Below, one piece after another: positions 43,268 through 52,234 of a stretch of DNA of 64,000 bases (the first letter of the stretch is position 1; every line of letters starts with the position of its first letter). The translations under genes and the position numbers were made by a program. Source of the stretch: CAWGJC01 sp965276665 (GTDB lineage: Bacteria; Pseudomonadota; Alphaproteobacteria; Acetobacterales; Acetobacteraceae); NCBI GenBank assembly GCA_965276665.1, contig OZ255620.1:4836001-4900000 (forward strand), in the 5' to 3' direction. The notes under the pieces are model-generated. The model had not been told where the DNA came from. It worked only from the letters and a program-made list of their open reading frames with translations, and ran no database searches.

Positions 43268-44149
43268 TCAGTGACCGATCTCAAAATCGGCCATACGCTC
43301 AATCGCGCGAATGAGCGCCGAATGGTCCTCCTCGCCGCCGCCATGTGCAGTACATGAGGAGAACATTTGCTGAGCGATCGAGGTATTGGGCAAAGCCAAT
43401 GCTAGTTCTCGGGCCGCCGAAAGCGCGAGGTTAAGGTCCTTCTGGTGCAACTTAATGCGGAAGCCAGGCGAGAAGGTCCGGTTGATCATGCGTTCGCCGT
43501 GCACCTCCAAGATGCGGGAACTAGCAAAGCCGCCCATCAAAGCCGTGCGTACTTTTGCCGGATCGGCACCTGCTTTCGCAGCGAACGTCAAGGCTTCTGC
43601 GACCGCCTGTATGTTCAATGCAACGATGATTTGATTCGCGACCTTACACGTCTGGCCTGACCCGGCCTCACTTCCGACGTGAGTGATATTCTTCCCCATG
43701 ATCTCGAACAGCGGCAATGCTCGACTGAATGCCTTCTCCGGACCTCCGACCATGATCGTCAACGAGCCCTGCTTCGCTCCAACTTCACCGCCCGAAACCG
43801 GAGCGTCGAGATAGTCGCACCCCTTGTCGCTGATCTTCTGTGCAAACGCCTTTGTGGCAATCGGACTGATCGAGGACATGTCGATCAAGAGAGAGCCGGG
43901 TTTCAGTCCGGCGGCAACGCCGCGCTCGCCGAACAATACGGCATTTACGTCGGGCGTATCGGGTAACATCAAGATGATAATCTCGGACTGAGCCGCCACC
44001 GCCGCTGAATCACCGACAACTTCCGCGTGGCTACGAATGTTCTCTGGCAGGCTTTTGCGGTCCAGCACGATGAGTTCATGACCGGCCTGCTTGAGATTCA
44101 CCGCCATGGGCCGCCCCATGATTCCAAGTCCAATGAAGCCGATGCGCAT
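43268..44149 (-). CDS. glxR: 2-hydroxy-3-oxopropionate (tartronate semialdehyde) reductase
   Basis: A 293-residue beta-hydroxyacid dehydrogenase. The NAD motif is RIGFIGLGIMGRPMAVNL, followed by DAPVSGGEVGAKQGSLTIMVGG (substrate-binding), and GQTCKVANQIIVALN with the catalytic Lys (about 170). The late KLHQKDLNLALSAARELALALP is characteristic of the tartronate semialdehyde/GarR branch. It reduces tartronate semialdehyde to glycerate. It follows hydroxypyruvate isomerase by 14 bases, forming the lower half of the glyoxylate-to-glycerate route; glyoxylate carboligase is not in the window. Confidence 0.88.
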   Translation of the reverse strand: MRIGFIGLGIMGRPMAVNLKQAGHELIVLDRKSLPENIRSHAEVVGDSAAVAAQSEIIILMLPDTPDVNAVLFGERGVAAGLKPGSLLIDMSSISPIATKAFAQKISDKGCDYLDAPVSGGEVGAKQGSLTIMVGGPEKAFSRALPLFEIMGKNITHVGSEAGSGQTCKVANQIIVALNIQAVAEALTFAAKAGADPAKVRTALMGGFASSRILEVHGERMINRTFSPGFRIKLHQKDLNLALSAARELALALPNTSIAQQMFSSCTAHGGGEEDHSALIRAIERMADFEIGH

Positions 44150-44163
44150 CTTTCCGTTCCTTC

Positions 44164-44943
44164 TCAGACGCGGTATTGCTTGCGCCAGACAAGCCCGGCC
44201 ACAGTATCGCCGACGGGACGATATTCGCAGCCGACCCAGCCCGCGAATCCAAGCTCGTCTATACGGCGGAAGATATAGGTCCAGTTGATTTCACCCGTGC
44301 CCGGCTCATTTCGGGCGGGCACGTCTGCAATCTGCATGTGAGCAATTACGGGCATATGAGACTCCATGCGTTTGGTGATATCGCCCTCTGTCACTTGGCA
44401 GTGATAGACATCGAACTGTAAACCCACACGATCGCGCCCAATCGCGTTAATAACAGCAGCTCCTTGCCCCTGAGTATTCAAGAAGAATCCGGGCATATCG
44501 CGGTGATTTATCGGCTCTAGTACGAGTTTGACGCCAGCTGGATGCGCCTGTTCGGCCGCCCAGGCGATGTTGGCGGCATAAAGACTTGCGGCGGTATCCC
44601 AAGGAACGCCGGATGGAACAATGCCTGCCATGCAATGCAGGAGATCGCAGCCCAAGAGCGCAGCGTAGTCGAGCGCTTGCTTGACGCTATCCCGAAATTC
44701 GGCTTGGCGGCCGGGCAGAGAAGCCAAGCCGCGCTCGCCTTTGTCCCAGTCGCCGGGAGGCATGTTGAACAGAATTTGTTTCAGCCCCATCGTATCTAGC
44801 CGCCTACGTATCTCGGCCGCGGGATATTCATAAGGGAAGAGATACTCAACACCTGCGAATCCAGCGCTCGAAGCAGCCTCGAACCGATCAAGGAACGGAA
44901 CCTCGTTGAACATCATCGATAAGTTTGCGCAGAAGCGCGGCAC
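44164..44943 (-). CDS. hyi: Hydroxypyruvate isomerase
   Basis: A 259-residue TIM-barrel enzyme of the AP-endonuclease-2/xylose isomerase fold. It has FCANLSMMFNEVPFLDRFEAASSAGFAGVEYLFPY (family start), FNMPPGDWDKGERGLASLPGR, LVLEPINHRDMPGFFLN with the metal-binding Glu, and FDVYHCQVTEGDI, all typical of Hyi. It interconverts hydroxypyruvate and tartronate semialdehyde. It is first of the two-gene unit with glxR. Confidence 0.93.
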   Translation of the reverse strand: MPRFCANLSMMFNEVPFLDRFEAASSAGFAGVEYLFPYEYPAAEIRRRLDTMGLKQILFNMPPGDWDKGERGLASLPGRQAEFRDSVKQALDYAALLGCDLLHCMAGIVPSGVPWDTAASLYAANIAWAAEQAHPAGVKLVLEPINHRDMPGFFLNTQGQGAAVINAIGRDRVGLQFDVYHCQVTEGDITKRMESHMPVIAHMQIADVPARNEPGTGEINWTYIFRRIDELGFAGWVGCEYRPVGDTVAGLVWRKQYRV

Positions 44944-45059
44944 GCCTGCCTCCTTCGTTCTCTGGCAGGCAAACTAGAGACCGCTGCCTGTCTTGACCAG
45001 AGAGGGCGACTGCGGACCGCTCCGCCTTCGCGGACTGGCCCAGATTTGTAAAGCGATCT

Positions 45060-45765
45060 CGCGCCGCGCTGAACGCTGCTTTCATGTTCAGGCTTACGGT
45101 ACCTCCACGGGGCGCCGACGGCGAGATGGGGATGGTTATGCCGGTGTTCATTCTGTCCAGGATTCTTTCAGGCGACCCCGGACGCCAATTGGTTGAGACC
45201 ATGCGAACGTATCTTGGCTTGTCGGACAGCAACGCACGAATTTTTGCCATACGATGGCTGGATGAAGTAGGCATCCCGCCGTACGTGACCACCTAGTTGC
45301 CTGCCCCACGAGTTTTCTGGAGGAATGCGCCACCGGGTAGCATCGCTCTAGCTTATGCGCTGAGCCGAAACTTTGATTGCGGATGAACCGACGACGGCAC
45401 TTGACGTATCCGTCTAAGTACGGATCATTGCAATTCTCAAGGCGACTGACGCGAGATCACGGGACGTCGGTGATGTTCATCACGCACGACATGATTGTCA
45501 TTGCCGAGACGGCTTATCATATTGCTTTATGTAATGTAGCTGGATTCTGCAATACCCCTATACCGAAAGGCCTGATCGGAAGCATTACAACCATAGATGA
45601 TCGAGCGCTTGCGCCAGATTGGCGGCGCGATTCCCAGGTTGAATGCGATCCCCATTCGTTGCCTGTTCAATCCGCGCTGTTCAAAGGTATTTGCCCGGTG
45701 TCGCACCGAACGGTCGGAGCTGTTGCTAGCTGGCTTAACGCAGGGTGCATGCTGACTTCATGATG
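45060..45765 (+). pseudogene. Dpp-type ABC ATPase (DppD-like), wrecked
   Basis: Pieces in shifting frames: DPGRQLVETMRTYLGLS...LDEVGIPPYVTT (45160-45295), FSGGMRHRVASL with stops (about 45310), TLIADEPTTALDVSV then a stop (Walker B, about 45370-45416), RDHGTSVMFITHDMIVIAETA (H-loop, about 45455-45515), KGLIGSITTIDDRA, and CLFNPRCSKVFARCRTERSELL (C-terminal cysteine motif). Order matches DppD from Q-loop to end. Many stops and indels; Walker A is missing. It is a third, dead Dpp-type ATPase in this window. Confidence 0.82.
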
Positions 45766-46119
45766 TCGGCTATGTTGGCGAGCGGACATACTTTTAAGCT
45801 TGACGCTTTCGTTCGAACTAAAGGTGTATTTCGCTATTTCAAAGTCTCGCGTCTCTGGATTCGACGCATTCTGGCACGAGCATCCGCGACGAAACTCCGC
45901 GCCGTCGATGGACGAAAGCGGCTGTGGAAAGTCGACCGTTGCCAAGTTAGCGGTCGGCATTTTATGCTAAATCTGATCGATTCCCCGCCGGGCCGTCCTT
46001 TTCACCCGCGCTGTCCGCTTGCAAATGGGCGGTGTCGGGTAGAGAAGCCTGCGTACACTCAATCAGAGCTCGTTCTCGTTGCGTGTCACACGGTCGCAGA
46101 AGGGCGGATCCTATCCTGA
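45766..46119 (+). pseudogene. Dpp-type ABC ATPase (DppF-like), internally deleted
   Basis: FRYFKVSRLWIRRILARASATKLRAVDG is the start of an OppF/DppF ATPase; then the frame slips so that ESGCGKSTVAKLAVG (Walker A) is readable in the next frame near 45913-45957. It jumps immediately to the C-terminus, DSPPGRPFHPRCPLANGRCRVEKPAYTQS...VACHTVAEGR. About 200 residues between, holding the signature and Walker B motifs, are deleted. It continues the wrecked DppD copy in the same order as intact sets. Confidence 0.8.
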
Positions 46120-46496
46120 GCCCACGAAACCGTGCAATTGAGGGGCAGACAAACCAGGTACGTGGCGTGGATGCCGAGGCCATTGCTGCAGAGGCTCTGG
46201 AGCGCGATGGTTGGACGATCTTGGCGCGGCGATTGCGAACTCCCGCGGGAGAGCTCGACCTAGTAGCCGCCCGGGGCAAAATGCTGGCCTTCATTGAAGT
46301 CAAGGCGCGGGCGGATTTCACCAGCGCCGCCTGGGCGCTTTCACCGCGACAGCGTGCACGTTTGATTGCCGCGGCTGGGATAGTCCTGGCGCAACACCCT
46401 TCATGGTGTCGCTCAGAAAATCGCTTTGATGTCGTTCTTGTCGACCGTTCCGGGCGCGTCCGGCGAATTGCCAACGCGTTCAACGCTGATGAATAG
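46032..46496 (+). CDS. UPF0102 (YraN) family protein
   Basis: The frame gives 154 residues; the homologous part is about 120, from GVDAEAIAAEALERDGWTILARRLRTPAGELDLVA, then MLAFIEVKARADF and FDVVLVDRSGRVRRI. The E-LD and EVK residues are the endonuclease-like core of UPF0102 (Holliday-junction-resolvase fold, function unproven). Start is doubtful: GTG 46032 lies inside the dppF remnant, and in-frame GTGs at 46083 and 46167 are alternatives; the last begins directly at the conserved block. Possibly the normal 5' end was replaced when the region decayed. Confidence 0.8.
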   Translation: MSGREACVHSIRARSRCVSHGRRRADPILSPRNRAIEGQTNQVRGVDAEAIAAEALERDGWTILARRLRTPAGELDLVAARGKMLAFIEVKARADFTSAAWALSPRQRARLIAAAGIVLAQHPSWCRSENRFDVVLVDRSGRVRRIANAFNADE

Positions 46497-46499
46497 GCC

Positions 46500-48008
46500 T
46501 CAACCTACTTTGCGGCCAGGAATGCGATGGCGGAAAGCAAGCGCTTCCGCAACGTGCATGCGTTCGATCACAGGATTACCGGCGAGATCCGCGATCGTCT
46601 GACCGACCCGCAGCACGCGGGTAAACCCCCGTGCTGAAAGGCGCAGTTTTTCGGCCGCCATTTCTGCGAGTTCCCGGGCATCGTTCTCAAGCCGAAAGGC
46701 CGAGGGTTCGGCTTCGGCGTTGGTGCCGGGGCCGCTTTCGCCGTACCGCTTCAGCTGTGTTTCCCGTGCGAAACGGACGCGGGAAGCAACCACCGAAGTC
46801 GATTCGCCTGCTGGCGCCCGCGACAGCTCTGTGGGTGGGATCGGCTGCACTTCTATGGTTAGGTCGATTCTGTCCAGGAGTGGGCCGCTCAGTTTCGTCT
46901 GGTACTCTTCGCCGCAGCGTGGGGCGCGGCTGCACTCTCGGGACGCGTCGCCCAGATGACCGCAGCGGCATGGGTTCATCGCTGCGAGAAGTTGGAAACG
47001 AGCCGGATACGTGACATGTGCGGTTGCGCGAGAAACGGTAGTGCGGCCTGTTTCCATAGGTGCGCGCAGAGCTTCCAGTGCTTGTCGGGGAAATTCGGGC
47101 ATTTCGTCGAGGAAGAGCACACCTCGATGCGCGAGTGAGATCTCGCCGGGTTTTGCGCGCTGTCCCCCTCCGGTGAGCGCTGCCGGCGAGGCGCTGTGAT
47201 GCGGTTCCCGATAGGGCGGACGTGTGACCAACCGTCCGCCCGGCAACATGCCAGCGATGCTGTGGATCATACTGACTTCAAGAGCCGCCATGGGGCTGAG
47301 GTCAGGCAGTAAGCCCGGTAGCCGCGATGCAAGCATCGATTTCCCCGCTCCGGGAGGTCCGATGAAGAGGAGATTATGGCCGCCAGCCGCGGCGATCTCG
47401 ATCGCCCGCTTTGCACTCTCCATCCCCTTGACTTCTGCCATTTCGGGGGAACGCGTCGGCTCAGCAAGCCCCGCGGTTTCCGGGGGCGTTAGTACTTGAG
47501 TGCCACGAAAATGGTTAATGAGCGCGAACAGGTTTTGCGGGGCAAGAACCTCTATACGGCCTGCCCATGCCGCCTCGCCACCCTGCGAGGCCGGGCAAAT
47601 GAGGCCGAGATCTCTTGCCGACGCGGCAATTGCGGCAGAGAGGATGCCGGTAATCGGGTTGAGCGAGCCGTCGAGAGACAATTCGCCAACGGACGCGTAC
47701 TCCGCGAGCTCATCATGCGGCAGAATATCCATCGCCGCCAGCACGCCGAGGGCAATTGGCAGGTCGAAATGGCTGCCTTCCTTGAGCAGGTCCGCCGGTG
47801 CGAGATTGATAAGCACCCGCTTCGGCGGCATGGAAAGGCCTATGGCTGTTAGGGTCGCTCGCACCCGCTCACGAGCCTCGCCCACCGTTTTGTCTGGTAG
47901 CCCAACCACGAGAAAGGTCGGCAAACCTTGAGAAATCTGAACCTGCACTTCGACCGGCACCGCCTCGATACCCGAGAAGGCGAAAGTCGGGATACGCACC
48001 ACGCTCAT
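46500..48008 (-). CDS. comM: YifB/ComM family Mg-chelatase-like AAA+ ATPase
   Basis: A 502-residue protein. The N-terminal ChlI-type/Lon-protease-like domain (PVEVQVQISQGLPTFLVVGLPDKTVGEARERVR, then PPKRVLINLAPADLLKEG) is followed by the AAA+ core with Walker A IGPPGAGKSMLASRLPG (about 216) and LFLDEMPEFPRQALEALRAPMETG, and a C-terminal Mg_chelatase_C domain (RDIDL-type DRIDLTIEVQ; CRCGHLGD cysteines). ComM is a hexameric helicase promoting branch migration during natural transformation. Convergent with UPF0102, three bases apart. Confidence 0.93.
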   Translation of the reverse strand: MSVVRIPTFAFSGIEAVPVEVQVQISQGLPTFLVVGLPDKTVGEARERVRATLTAIGLSMPPKRVLINLAPADLLKEGSHFDLPIALGVLAAMDILPHDELAEYASVGELSLDGSLNPITGILSAAIAASARDLGLICPASQGGEAAWAGRIEVLAPQNLFALINHFRGTQVLTPPETAGLAEPTRSPEMAEVKGMESAKRAIEIAAAGGHNLLFIGPPGAGKSMLASRLPGLLPDLSPMAALEVSMIHSIAGMLPGGRLVTRPPYREPHHSASPAALTGGGQRAKPGEISLAHRGVLFLDEMPEFPRQALEALRAPMETGRTTVSRATAHVTYPARFQLLAAMNPCRCGHLGDASRECSRAPRCGEEYQTKLSGPLLDRIDLTIEVQPIPPTELSRAPAGESTSVVASRVRFARETQLKRYGESGPGTNAEAEPSAFRLENDARELAEMAAEKLRLSARGFTRVLRVGQTIADLAGNPVIERMHVAEALAFRHRIPGRKVG

Positions 48009-48027
48009 GTCACGACTGGTGCAACGG

Positions 48028-49059
48028 TCACGAGCCGAAACCGATCAGAAATCGCTGAAGCAGATTGCCGATCTCGTTCAGATTATAACCTCCCTCCTGT
48101 ATGATTGCTGTCGGCAGCCGAAGCGCCGCGATCATCTGGCCAGCGCGAGCGAATCCTTCCTCGGTGACGCCAAATGCATTGAGTGGTTCGTTCTTCGACG
48201 CGTCGAAACCAAGGCTTAGCACCAGCGCGCCCGCACCAAATCGCCCAATCGCGTCCAGTCCGGACGCAATGGCCTGAAGCCACCGACCATCGTCGGTCCC
48301 AAGAGGCAACGGAATATTGATGTTGGCACTAAGAGCGCCATGTCCTCCGGTCTCCCGACTACGGCCGACATACCACGGATAATAGAAATCTGGGTCAGCA
48401 TGCACCGAGACGAACAACACGTCCGGGCGATTCCAGAAAATGCCTTGCGTGCCATTGCCGTGGTGACTGTCTATGTCAAGGATCGCGACGCGGGGAATAC
48501 CCCTTGCACGCAGCCGTTCTGCGGCAAGCGCCGCATTGTTCAGGTAGCAATGACCGCCAATGCGGCCGGCGTAGGCGTGATGTCCTGGGGGACGCGCGAG
48601 TGCGTACGCGGCTTGCGCCACCAGCGCCTCGTCTGCCGCCGCAACAGCGCCGGAAGCTGCCGCGAGCGCCGCTGGCCAAGTCTCTACCGTTATGGGGCTC
48701 GCCGTATCGAAGGTGTGCCATCCAAGTCTGCCTACCAATGCGGTCCCGAACCGGCCGCCTTGCGCAAGCATTTCGGGTGAGGGATGAACGTTTGGCACAA
48801 GTTCCGGCCCATGTCCTTCCAACACATCCCATTCCACTGGAGCATCACGTAAAAATTTAAGCAACCCGGTCTCGTGAACCATCTGCAGCATGGTGGAGTC
48901 AATGCACGGTGGCGCCACAGTCTCCAGCCGAAGATCCTGGCAAGCTGCGAGGAGAGCCTCGGCACGCGCCGGCACCTCGTGATGCTGGCGAAGCCGACCG
49001 CGCTGGAGGAAGAATTTCGGCGCGTGCCCAAGCTGAATTGGATCCCAGAACACCTTCAT
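48028..49059 (-). CDS. Histone deacetylase family (acetylpolyamine amidohydrolase-like) hydrolase
   Basis: The protein has 343 residues. The zinc and charge-relay motifs are RPPGHHAYAGRIGGHCYLNNAALAA (paired His, about 155-180), ILDIDSHHGNGTQGIFW (Asp and His ligands) and LSLGFDASKNEPLNAFGV (second Asp). This is the arginase/deacetylase fold. Bacterial members deacetylate acetylpolyamines or other acetylated amines. An aromatic (Tyr) catalytic residue normally in GGY follows in QEGGYNLNEIG. It is divergent from the M81 peptidase, so both may share a control region of about 100 bases. Confidence 0.9.
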   Translation of the reverse strand: MKVFWDPIQLGHAPKFFLQRGRLRQHHEVPARAEALLAACQDLRLETVAPPCIDSTMLQMVHETGLLKFLRDAPVEWDVLEGHGPELVPNVHPSPEMLAQGGRFGTALVGRLGWHTFDTASPITVETWPAALAAASGAVAAADEALVAQAAYALARPPGHHAYAGRIGGHCYLNNAALAAERLRARGIPRVAILDIDSHHGNGTQGIFWNRPDVLFVSVHADPDFYYPWYVGRSRETGGHGALSANINIPLPLGTDDGRWLQAIASGLDAIGRFGAGALVLSLGFDASKNEPLNAFGVTEEGFARAGQMIAALRLPTAIIQEGGYNLNEIGNLLQRFLIGFGS

Positions 49060-49161
49060 GGGTGAAGGCTACGGGCGAGCTGTGTCGCTGTCTACGCGGC
49101 GGAACGGCTTGCCTCTTTAAGCATGGCCCATCACTCTGGCGCATTCGGATTGGGGGAAGTC

Positions 49162-50649
49162 ATGTCCTTGCGAATTGCGGTCGGCGGGTTCCTGCACGAG
49201 AGCCATTCCTTCGCACCACGGCCTACTCAATGGGAAGACTTTGTCCAACCGGGTGGCTTCCCAGCAATGAACTCTGGCCGTCAAATGCTTGATGAGATCC
49301 GGGACACTTCTGTTCCCCTCGCCGGAGCAATTGCGGTCGCTGAAAAGGCCGGCGCGGAACTCGTCCCTTTGAGTTGGTGCTTTGCCAATCCCGCCGGTCC
49401 TATACAGGATCAAGCTTTCGAGCGCATCTCCGCGATGATCTGCGGAGATCTTATCCATGCGTTGCGGGAGGCGCCGATTGACGGTGTCTATCTCGACCTG
49501 CACGGTGCCGCGGTCTCGGTCAGCTTCCCAGATGCTGAAGGGGAATTGTTGCGACGCATACGGAATATCCTGGGTTCCGTACCTCTGACAATCAGCCTTG
49601 ATCCCCACGCCAATCTTACACGGGAGATGGTGGAAGCGTGCGACGCGATTTCGCCGTTCCGAACCTATCCCCATGTCGATATGAAAGACGCTGGCGGCCG
49701 AGCAATGCATCTGCTGCTACGGCGGATCGAAGTCGGCGCATACGCGAAGGCATACCGGCAGCTCGATTTCTGGATGCCAATCACCACGCAATGCACCTTG
49801 GTGCCTCCGATGCAGAAAGTTCTGGAACAGCGCAGCATGATCGCCGCGCAGCATGGAATTGTCGAGCTTGCATGGTGCTTCGGCTTTCCCTACGCAGATT
49901 TTCCGGGCTGCGGGGCCGCCTTCGCAGCGTATGCGTCGACACAGCAAGCTGCGGACCTGGCGGCAGATGCGTTCCTCGTGGATCTGCGAGGAAGGGAGCG
50001 GGATTTTCGCTTAGATATCAGTTCGGCGAAGTCAGCCGTGGAAGAGGCCATTCGCGGAGCTACTGGCGGTCCGGTTATTATTGCCGATACCCAGGATAAC
50101 CCAGGAGGCGGCGGCCATGGTGACACAACGGGGTTGCTTGCCGAGTTGATCGCGCAGGACGCGAAAGGCGCGGTCGTCTGCCTGATCAACGACGCGGAGA
50201 GTGCCGCTGCGTGCCACGCGACCTCCGAGGGTGGCTCCGTTCGTCTTTCGCTAGGTGGCAAGTCGGATGGCGTTCCGGTCGTAGTTGACGCAGTCGTGCG
50301 CAAGCTCACGGATGGCCGTTTCACACTCACCGGACCGATGGGGGCCGGCAATCCGGCCAATCTAGGGCCCGTTGCGCTGATTGAAATTCCGCCCGGGATT
50401 CGCGTCATGGTCGTAAGCCGGAAGATGCAGGCGCTGGATCAGGAGATCTTGCGGCATGTCGGAATTGAGCCGAAGAATTGTCCGATCATCGTGCTGAAAT
50501 CCTCGGTGCATTTCCGGGCCGATTTCGAGCCTATCGCCGGACGCGTGATCGTCGCAGCCGCGCCTGGGCCCGTTGCCGCTGACCCGGCAATGCTTCCGTT
50601 CCGCCATTTGCGGCCGGAACTCCGGATCCGTCCGGGACAAAACAGCTGA
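49162..50649 (+). CDS. M81 family metallopeptidase (MlrC-like)
   Basis: A 495-residue protein from ATG 49162 preceded by GGGGGAAG; the ATG at 49123 adds 13 residues without family features. It has RIAVGGFLHESHSFAPRPTQWEDF (MlrC start with HE metal site), YLDLHGAAVS, SLDPHANLT, FRTYPHVDM and ADTQDNPGGGGHGDTTGLL. The family includes MlrC of microcystin degradation, but most members belong to amide or peptide catabolic clusters; nothing here indicates microcystin. Stop and the convergent KDG kinase stop are one base apart. Confidence 0.9.
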   Translation: MSLRIAVGGFLHESHSFAPRPTQWEDFVQPGGFPAMNSGRQMLDEIRDTSVPLAGAIAVAEKAGAELVPLSWCFANPAGPIQDQAFERISAMICGDLIHALREAPIDGVYLDLHGAAVSVSFPDAEGELLRRIRNILGSVPLTISLDPHANLTREMVEACDAISPFRTYPHVDMKDAGGRAMHLLLRRIEVGAYAKAYRQLDFWMPITTQCTLVPPMQKVLEQRSMIAAQHGIVELAWCFGFPYADFPGCGAAFAAYASTQQAADLAADAFLVDLRGRERDFRLDISSAKSAVEEAIRGATGGPVIIADTQDNPGGGGHGDTTGLLAELIAQDAKGAVVCLINDAESAAACHATSEGGSVRLSLGGKSDGVPVVVDAVVRKLTDGRFTLTGPMGAGNPANLGPVALIEIPPGIRVMVVSRKMQALDQEILRHVGIEPKNCPIIVLKSSVHFRADFEPIAGRVIVAAAPGPVAADPAMLPFRHLRPELRIRPGQNS

Positions 50650-50650
50650 G

Positions 50651-51583
50651 TCAGCGTGTTCGGCTCAGCGCCGCGAGAACCGCATCAGACCGAGGAATTG
50701 GGGCGACAGCACCGTAAGCTTCGGTGGAGAGCGCGGCCGCGCAAGCCGCATAGCGCGCCGCCGCCTCCGGTGCGTCGCCCGCGCATAGCCGTGCGAGGAA
50801 GCTTCCACAGAAGGTGTCACCGGCGCCCGTGCTGTCGATGACGGAGCAGGGGAATGCTGGGATAGCGACCCGCCGTTCTGGCGTGGCGAGCATAGCGCCC
50901 TCTGCGCCCATCTTGAGAACAACGATCCTTGATCCGAGTTCCAGGTAGAAATCAAGGATCGCGTCGGGTGCTTCGAGCCCGGTCAACACACGCGCGTCGT
51001 CGATCGTCGGCAGGGCGATTTCTGCCATGGCAATGGCCGCATGGATGACAGCGGCAGCGCGCTTGGGTGGCCAAAGCCGCGTCCGGTAATTGGTATCGAA
51101 AGCCACCCGAACGCCATGACGACGTGCCGTGTCGATCGCGTGGAAGACCGCATCGGCCGCTGAAGCCGAGATGGCCTGACTGATCCCAGAAGCGAAGAAA
51201 ATGCGACTGCTGGCAATCAGGGGCTCGTTCACATCCCCTTTGGTATAGAAGCTTGCCGCGGACTGCCGACGATAGAATAGGAATTCGTGATCGCCTTGGT
51301 TATGCAGAACAAAATAAACGGCTGTTGGATTGGCCGTGTCACGCTTAACGCCGCTGACGTCGATCCCTTCGTTGGTCCAGAGCCTCAAAAAGCTTTCACC
51401 TGCGGGGTCCTCTCCTAATCCGGTTAGCATGGCGACGCGAGCGCCTTGGCGTGACGCGGCAATCGCCGCGTTAGAGGTGTCGCCGCCGTGACCTTCGAGG
51501 TAGAATCGCCGGCCATCTGCTCCCACCGGCTGCTGATTGAACTCGAGCATGGGTTCGCCCATGCACACGATATCGAATCTCAT
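50651..51583 (-). CDS. kdgK: 2-keto-3-deoxygluconate kinase-like PfkB sugar kinase
   Basis: A 310-residue ribokinase-fold kinase. The first PfkB region is GHGGDTSNAAIAASRQGARVAMLTGLG; substrate-facing FLFYRRQSAASFY is like KdgK; the second signature is SVIDSTGAGDTFCGSFLARL, with the catalytic Asp in GAGD and the anion hole before it. Its start overlaps the KDPG aldolase stop by four bases, so kinase plus aldolase make KDG to pyruvate plus glyceraldehyde-3-phosphate (Entner-Doudoroff lower arm). The pairing makes KDG the most likely substrate. Confidence 0.9.
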   Translation of the reverse strand: MRFDIVCMGEPMLEFNQQPVGADGRRFYLEGHGGDTSNAAIAASRQGARVAMLTGLGEDPAGESFLRLWTNEGIDVSGVKRDTANPTAVYFVLHNQGDHEFLFYRRQSAASFYTKGDVNEPLIASSRIFFASGISQAISASAADAVFHAIDTARRHGVRVAFDTNYRTRLWPPKRAAAVIHAAIAMAEIALPTIDDARVLTGLEAPDAILDFYLELGSRIVVLKMGAEGAMLATPERRVAIPAFPCSVIDSTGAGDTFCGSFLARLCAGDAPEAAARYAACAAALSTEAYGAVAPIPRSDAVLAALSRTR

Positions 51584-52194
51584 GCCATGAGTTGACGGGC
51601 AACGGACTGAATCGTTGCGCGATCACCGGTAGCGATCCGCTTCTCGTCGACGATGGCGCCCCCCATTCCGACAAAGGCCGCACCGGCCTCCAGATACTTG
51701 TCCACATCGGCAGGACCCACGCCGCCGGTTGGACAGAAACTTACACCCGGGAAAACGCTCGCGAGCGCTCTAATGTGGGACGGGCCGCCGACCGATGAGG
51801 CCGGAAATATCTTCACCACGTCGGCGCCCGCTTGTAGGGCACCACGAACTTCCGTCGGCGTGCAGGCACCCAGCATAAGCACAGCACCGGCGGCGCGGCA
51901 GGGCGGGAGAATCTCAGGGTCGACCCAGGGAGCGACGATGAAGCGGGCTCCCGCAGCCAAGCACTGCTCAGCTGAGGCCGCATCCGGCACGGTGCCGGCG
52001 CCCACGAGGAGGGAGGGGTCTGCTGCCAGACGGCGAATCAAGCCCGGCGCATCCGGGACGGTCATCGTTATCTCAAACACTCGCAGACCGATGTCCCTTA
52101 GCCAGTTCACCACGGTCTCGGCATGATCGGTCCTATGTGTCCGGATGACGGGAATGATCCGTGCCGCTTTAAACCGTCTAACGAGTGCCTGCAT
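51580..52194 (-). CDS. eda: 2-dehydro-3-deoxy-6-phosphogluconate aldolase
   Basis: A 204-residue class I aldolase of the KDPG/KHG family. It has IIPVIRTHRTDHA, the acid/base Glu in FEITM, LLVGAGTVPDAASAEQCLAAGARFIVAP and the Schiff-base lysine in ADVVKIFPASSVGG (about 130). The phosphate loop CPTGGVGPADVDKYL is complete. FEITM replaces the usual EVTLRT, so a related KDG-type aldolase (DgoA-like) is possible. First of the pair with the kinase. Confidence 0.9.
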   Translation of the reverse strand: MQALVRRFKAARIIPVIRTHRTDHAETVVNWLRDIGLRVFEITMTVPDAPGLIRRLAADPSLLVGAGTVPDAASAEQCLAAGARFIVAPWVDPEILPPCRAAGAVLMLGACTPTEVRGALQAGADVVKIFPASSVGGPSHIRALASVFPGVSFCPTGGVGPADVDKYLEAGAAFVGMGGAIVDEKRIATGDRATIQSVARQLMA

Positions 52195-52234
52195 TGTTCC
52201 CCCTACATTTACAGCAGGGTGGCACGGGTTCGTT

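Noticed and set aside
49162..50649. Microcystin degradation (mlrC) cluster
   Set aside because: No mlrA, mlrB or mlrD partner; M81 proteins are common in unrelated catabolic clusters.
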